Shown: positions 6,808 to 9,990 of the stretch, in pieces
Layout of the letters: every line of letters begins with the position of its first letter
Position numbering within the stretch: position 1 is the first letter of the stretch
NCBI GenBank assembly: GCA_002476495.1
Contig: DLKL01000047.1
Location: 12,066-22,055 of the forward strand
Direction: 5' to 3'
DNA: 9,990 bases
Origin: Lachnospiraceae bacterium UBA7589
GTDB lineage: Bacteria; Bacillota; Clostridia; Lachnospirales; Lachnospiraceae
The notes under the pieces: generated by a model
The model's input: the letters and a program-made list of their open reading frames with translations, nothing else
Database searches by the model: none
What the model was told of the DNA's origin: nothing
Program-made: the position numbers and the translations under genes

Positions 6808-7743
6808 ATGAGACTGAATGAATTTTTACATATTAAATATCCTATTATCCAAGGCGGGATGGCTAATATTGCAACAGGCGAATTTGCCGCAGCAGTTTCC
6901 AATGGTGGCGGACTGGGCCTTATTGCATCAGGGGGATTTGATGCAATAAGAATAAAAGAGGAAATAAGAAGGTGCCGCGAACTCACGGATAAGCCATTTG
7001 GAGTTAATCTGATGCTTATGAATCCGGATGTTGATAATATTGCCAAAATGCTTACAGAGGAAAAGGTTAATGTTATAACAACAGGTGCCGGAAGTCCGGA
7101 GAAATATATTGATTCATGGAAGGAAGCAGGCTCAAAGGTTATTCCCGTAGTGTCAAGCGTTGCCCTGGCAAAGAGAATGGAAAAAATGGGTGCAGATGCC
7201 ATCATAGCTGAGGGTGGTGAAAGTGGAGGACATGTTGGAGAAATGACAACCATGGCGCTGGTTCCCATGGTAGCCGACGCTGTAAATATTCCTGTAATTG
7301 CCGCCGGGGGAATAGCAGACGGAAGAGGCATTGTGGCTGCATTTGCCCTTGGAGCCATAGGAGTTCAGATAGGTACCTGTCTTCTTGCAGCTAAGGAGTG
7401 TCCTATACATGAAAACTATAAGCTGGCGGTAATTAAGGCAAAGGATAACAAAACTGTAGTAACAGGTAAATCATCAGGGACACCTGTGCGAGTTATTAAA
7501 AATAATATGGCCAGAGAGTATCTCAAACTGGAAAATTCAGGTGTTCCGGGGGAAGAACTTGAAAAGCTTACTCTTGGTTCACTTAGAAGAGCGGTTGTTG
7601 ATGGAGATGTGAAAAACGGTTCATTGATGGCCGGTCAGATTTGCGGACTTGTAAGGGAGATAAAACCGGTGGCTGACATACTAAGAGAAATGTATCAGGA
7701 TGGAAAAAATATATTGAACCGGTTATATGAGGAATCAATATAG
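6808..7743 (+). CDS. fabK: Enoyl-ACP reductase II (FMN-dependent, FabK type)
   Basis: Carries out the last reduction of each elongation cycle, trans-2-enoyl-ACP to acyl-ACP, using FMN and NAD(P)H. It is unrelated to FabI, and FabK enzymes are known to be insensitive to triclosan. The 311-residue protein has the 2-nitropropane dioxygenase-like TIM barrel: PIIQGGMANIAT near the N-terminus (12-23), an LGLIASGG loop (36-43), PFGVNLML (63-70), the FabK signature AEGGESGGHVGE (134-145) with the catalytic His142, PVIAAGGIADGRGI in the FMN phosphate region, and ALGAIGVQIGT after it. An open frame reaches back to 6757 inside fabH, but the ATG at 6808 is preferred: AAGGAG (6796-6801), overlapping the fabH stop, lies 6 nt before it, and the protein then begins MRLNEFLHIKYPIIQGGM as in the family. 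It is the only enoyl reductase seen in the window. Confidence 0.95.
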   Translation: MRLNEFLHIKYPIIQGGMANIATGEFAAAVSNGGGLGLIASGGFDAIRIKEEIRRCRELTDKPFGVNLMLMNPDVDNIAKMLTEEKVNVITTGAGSPEKYIDSWKEAGSKVIPVVSSVALAKRMEKMGADAIIAEGGESGGHVGEMTTMALVPMVADAVNIPVIAAGGIADGRGIVAAFALGAIGVQIGTCLLAAKECPIHENYKLAVIKAKDNKTVVTGKSSGTPVRVIKNNMAREYLKLENSGVPGEELEKLTLGSLRRAVVDGDVKNGSLMAGQICGLVREIKPVADILREMYQDGKNILNRLYEESI

Positions 7744-7778
7744 ATATTTTGTTAATTATTTGAAATTGTAATGCATAT

Positions 7779-7783
7779 GGAGG
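7779..7783 (+). promoter_or_regulatory. Shine-Dalgarno GGAGG that decides the fabD start
   Basis: GGAGG lies five nucleotides before the ATG at 7789. An earlier in-frame ATG at 7771 (and one at 7777) would place this ribosome binding site inside the coding sequence and have none of its own. The 7789 start also gives the family N-terminus directly, MKIGLLYAGQGSQ. Confidence 0.8.
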
Positions 7784-7788
7784 TAATT

Positions 7789-8736
7789 ATGAAAATTGGA
7801 TTATTATATGCCGGACAGGGCAGCCAGAGAGTAGGCATGGGACAGGATTTGTATGAAAACTATCAGGAATTTAAAGAAGTATTTGATAATGCACAGCTTG
7901 ATTTTGATATAAAAAAATGCTGCTTTCAGGGACCTGTAGAGCTTTTGGGAAAAACCAGATATACCCAGCCTTGTATGGTAGCCTTTGCCGTGGGTGTTAC
8001 ACGGATTTTAAGAAATAAGGGGCTTGTTCCGAGGATGGCTGCGGGACTTTCTCTGGGAGAGTATTCGGCGTTGTATGCAGCAGGTGTATTTGATGAAAAT
8101 CAGGTTATAAAGCTGGTGGCATACAGAGGAAAGGTAATGGAGGAGGCTGTAAGGGACAGAGATACGGGAATGATAGCTGTTATGGGTCTGGATAGAGAAA
8201 CTATCAGAAAATGCTGTCTTAAGGCTGTTGAGGAATTTATTGATACTCCGTATCATGTAGCAGAAGTGGCAAATTACAACACTCCTGTACAGGTTACGGT
8301 ATCAGGAGATACAAAAGTAATTAACAGGGCAGGGGAACTTATGCTGAATGAGGGGGCAAAAAGGGTGGTTCCTGTAGCTGTAAGCGGCCCCTTTCATACA
8401 TCCCTGATGAAACCGGCAGGAGACAGTCTTGCAAAAAGATTTAAAAATGAAAAATTTGGAAGCATGGGTTTCCCGGTTATATATAATGTGACAGGCAGAC
8501 CACTTGATGCTTCTGAAACTATTCCGGATATGCTTGAACTACAGGTTCAGAGCAGTGTGTATTTTGAGGATTCCATAAGATATATGATAGAGCAGGGAAT
8601 AGATACATTTATTGAAATAGGACCCGGGAAAACCCTGAGTGGCTTTGTAAAGAAAATTGACAGAAGTCTGGTGGCTTACTCCATAGAGGACAATGAAAGT
8701 CTTATCAGAGTGTCAAAGGCAATTGGATTATCATAG
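7789..8736 (+). CDS. fabD: Malonyl-CoA:ACP transacylase
   Basis: Transfers malonyl from CoA to acyl carrier protein, linking the carboxylase at the head of the operon to the condensing enzymes. The 315-residue protein shows the acyltransferase blocks: AGQGSQ (8-13), the nucleophile Ser88 in GLSLGEYSA, Arg113 in AYRGKVM for binding the malonyl carboxylate, the catalytic His203 in GPFHTSLM, and IEIGPGKTLSGF near the C-terminus. The nucleophile elbow reads GLSLGE where E. coli has GHSLGE; the catalytic Ser and His remain, so activity is expected, and this Leu variant is, to my recollection, frequent in clostridial FabD. It is separated from fabK by a 45-nt A+T-rich gap, the longest inside the operon, without a convincing terminator or promoter. 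Confidence 0.96.
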   Translation: MKIGLLYAGQGSQRVGMGQDLYENYQEFKEVFDNAQLDFDIKKCCFQGPVELLGKTRYTQPCMVAFAVGVTRILRNKGLVPRMAAGLSLGEYSALYAAGVFDENQVIKLVAYRGKVMEEAVRDRDTGMIAVMGLDRETIRKCCLKAVEEFIDTPYHVAEVANYNTPVQVTVSGDTKVINRAGELMLNEGAKRVVPVAVSGPFHTSLMKPAGDSLAKRFKNEKFGSMGFPVIYNVTGRPLDASETIPDMLELQVQSSVYFEDSIRYMIEQGIDTFIEIGPGKTLSGFVKKIDRSLVAYSIEDNESLIRVSKAIGLS

Positions 8737-8769
8737 TGGAAAAACTACCATACAGGAAAGGAAAGAATA

Positions 8770-9513
8770 ATGATTAAGGACAATAAAACTGCTATAGTAA
8801 CCGGTGGAAGCAGAGGAATAGGGAGAAGTATATGCCTTGCCCTTGCTAAAAAGGGTGTTAATGTTGTGAACTGCTACTCAAATGGAGAGGAGGCAGCCAA
8901 TGAGACAGCCGAAATGTGCAGAAAATACGGAGTAGAGGCTATTGCGATAAGAGCTGATGTAAAATCACAGGAGGATGTGGAACTGCTTGTTTCCCGGACA
9001 AAGGACAGGTTTGGCAGGGTTGATATTCTTGTCAATAATGCCGGTATTACAAGAGATAACCTTATGCTCGGTATGAGCAGGGAGGATTTTTCCCAGGTAA
9101 TCAATACAAATCTTACAGGAGCGTTTCTTTGTATCAAAGCTGTATCAAGGATTATGCTAAAGCAGCGAAGAGGAAGGATAATTAATATAAGCAGTGTAGT
9201 AGGTATCAGAGGCAATGCGGGGCAGGTGAATTATTCTGCAAGTAAGGCAGGCATTATAGGACTGACAAAATCTGTGGCAAAGGAGCTTGCCTCACGGGGG
9301 ATAACCTGTAATGCAGTTGCCCCCGGATTTATTAAAACAGACATGACATCAAAGCTTAACGGGGCAGCGGCTGATGGAATTGTAAAGACAATTCCTATGG
9401 GCTGTGCGGGAGAGCCTGAGGACGTAGCCGGGCTTGTGGCATTTCTTGCATCTGACAGTGCAGGATATATTACAGGTCAGGTGATTTGCGTTGACGGTGG
9501 AATGGCAATGTAG
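8770..9513 (+). CDS. fabG: 3-oxoacyl-ACP reductase
   Basis: NADPH-dependent reduction of 3-oxoacyl-ACP to 3-hydroxyacyl-ACP, the first reduction of each elongation round. The 247-residue protein is a classical short-chain dehydrogenase: nucleotide-binding TGGSRGIG (11-18), LVNNAGITRD (87-96), and the catalytic tetrad Asn114, Ser142 (in NISSVVG), Tyr155 and Lys159 (in NYSASKAG), with VAPGFIKTDMT after it and the ITGQVICVDGGMAM end typical of FabG. The Ser-to-Tyr spacing of 13 is the same as in E. coli FabG. The N-terminal glycine motif with Ser-Arg favours NADPH, by family knowledge. A purine-rich ribosome binding site (AGGAAAGG region, 8754-8762) precedes the ATG. Its place between fabD and fabF argues for FabG itself and not another short-chain dehydrogenase. 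Confidence 0.96.
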   Translation: MIKDNKTAIVTGGSRGIGRSICLALAKKGVNVVNCYSNGEEAANETAEMCRKYGVEAIAIRADVKSQEDVELLVSRTKDRFGRVDILVNNAGITRDNLMLGMSREDFSQVINTNLTGAFLCIKAVSRIMLKQRRGRIINISSVVGIRGNAGQVNYSASKAGIIGLTKSVAKELASRGITCNAVAPGFIKTDMTSKLNGAAADGIVKTIPMGCAGEPEDVAGLVAFLASDSAGYITGQVICVDGGMAM

Positions 9514-9535
9514 CATATAAAGGAGAACAGATAGT

Positions 9536-9990
9536 ATGAAAAGACGCGTGGTTATAACAGGAATGGGCACGGTAAACCCTTTGGGAAATAATCTTAAGGA
9601 TACATGGGAAAATGTAAAAAAGGGTGTCTGTGGTATAGACAGAATAACCGGAATAGATGTAAGTGAGCATGCTGTAAAGGTTGCAGGTGAGGTTAAAAAT
9701 TTTGATCCCGAGACGGTTATGGATAAGAAGGAAGCAAGAAGAATGGACAGATTCTCCCAATTTTCCATAGCTGCGGCAGTAGAGGCGTATAATGACAGTC
9801 ATTTTAATATAGAAAAGGAGGATCCGTTTCGATGTGGAGTCATTTTCTCAAGTGGTATAGGCGGAATGGCAACAATAGAAAGTAATTATGCCACAGGAGA
9901 AAAGAGAGGCTTTGACAAGATATCACCATTTTTTATACCTATGACTATTACAAATATGGCTGCGGGAAATATAGCAATAAAACTGGGTTT
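9536..9990 (+). CDS. fabF: 3-oxoacyl-ACP synthase II (elongating), N-terminal part, cut by window edge
   Basis: Elongating condensing enzyme that joins malonyl-ACP to a growing acyl-ACP. Only the first 151 residues are in the window; the family is about 410 residues, so the catalytic Cys-His-His lie beyond the edge and cannot be checked. The visible part is typical: MKRRVVITGMGTVNPLG at the start, DKKEARRMDRFSQF (63-76), SSGIGG (105-110) and SPFFIPMTITNMAAGNIAI (130-148). The DRFSQF and FFIPMTITNMAAG blocks point to FabF and not FabH or a polyketide synthase. The ATG at 9536 follows AAGGAG, 22 nt after the fabG stop. A KASI/FabB-type enzyme cannot be fully excluded from the N-terminal third, but Gram-positive bacteria of this kind usually have FabF. 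Confidence 0.94.
   Translation, partial: MKRRVVITGMGTVNPLGNNLKDTWENVKKGVCGIDRITGIDVSEHAVKVAGEVKNFDPETVMDKKEARRMDRFSQFSIAAAVEAYNDSHFNIEKEDPFRCGVIFSSGIGGMATIESNYATGEKRGFDKISPFFIPMTITNMAAGNIAIKLG

Noticed and set aside
6693..7358. Long minus-strand open frame opposite fabH and fabK.
   Set aside because: It is antisense to strongly supported enzyme genes, and its low-complexity Ala/Pro/Ser-rich translation is typical of a shadow frame.
7744..7788. Internal promoter in the A+T-rich gap before fabD.
   Set aside because: A TTGTTA box can be found but no good -10 lies at the proper spacing; A+T content alone explains it.
1..9990. Mobile elements, CRISPR arrays, tRNA or rRNA genes, prophage genes.
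   Set aside because: No transposase, integrase, regularly spaced repeats or RNA gene signature was seen anywhere in the window.

Overview
The window reads as a low-GC Gram-positive chromosome, most likely a clostridium of the Lachnospiraceae type. The grounds are the A+T-rich composition, heavy use of AGA, AGG and ATA codons, strong GGAGG-type ribosome binding sites, an RNase HI with an N-terminal viroplasmin-like domain, and a type II fatty-acid synthesis cluster that uses FabK as its enoyl reductase. The assignment rests on gene content and style, not on a database match.

Left part (1-1914, + strand): the 3' portion of a long helical protein I do not recognise, whose frame is open through the left edge, followed 28 nt later by a two-domain RNase HI gene. 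Middle (1944-3686, - strand): a convergent gene for a membrane-anchored S41-family (C-terminal processing peptidase-like) protein. It has about four N-terminal membrane segments, a PDZ-like domain and a protease domain, and it most likely starts at TTG behind a clear GGAGG.

Right part (3965-9990, + strand, continuing past the edge): a tightly packed lipid-synthesis operon, accD-accA-fabH-fabK-fabD-fabG-fabF (partial). AccD and AccA form the carboxyltransferase half of acetyl-CoA carboxylase and make malonyl-CoA. FabD moves the malonyl group to acyl carrier protein, FabH primes the first condensation, FabF elongates, FabG reduces the keto group and FabK reduces the enoyl group. The dehydratase (FabZ), the biotin half of the carboxylase (AccB, AccC) and acyl carrier protein (AcpP) are needed for a full pathway but are not seen here. 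They may lie downstream or elsewhere.

The 278-nt divergent region between the S41 gene and accD holds a promoter on each strand. Upstream of the accD promoter lie two abutting inverted repeats, one of which closely resembles the 17-bp operator of FabT, the MarR-family regulator of fatty-acid synthesis in streptococci and lactococci. No regulator gene is present in the window. Overall this is a largely ordinary core-metabolism region. The points most worth a second look are the composite operator, the carboxyltransferase-first gene order without acpP, and the unusual membrane S41 protein divergent from the operon.
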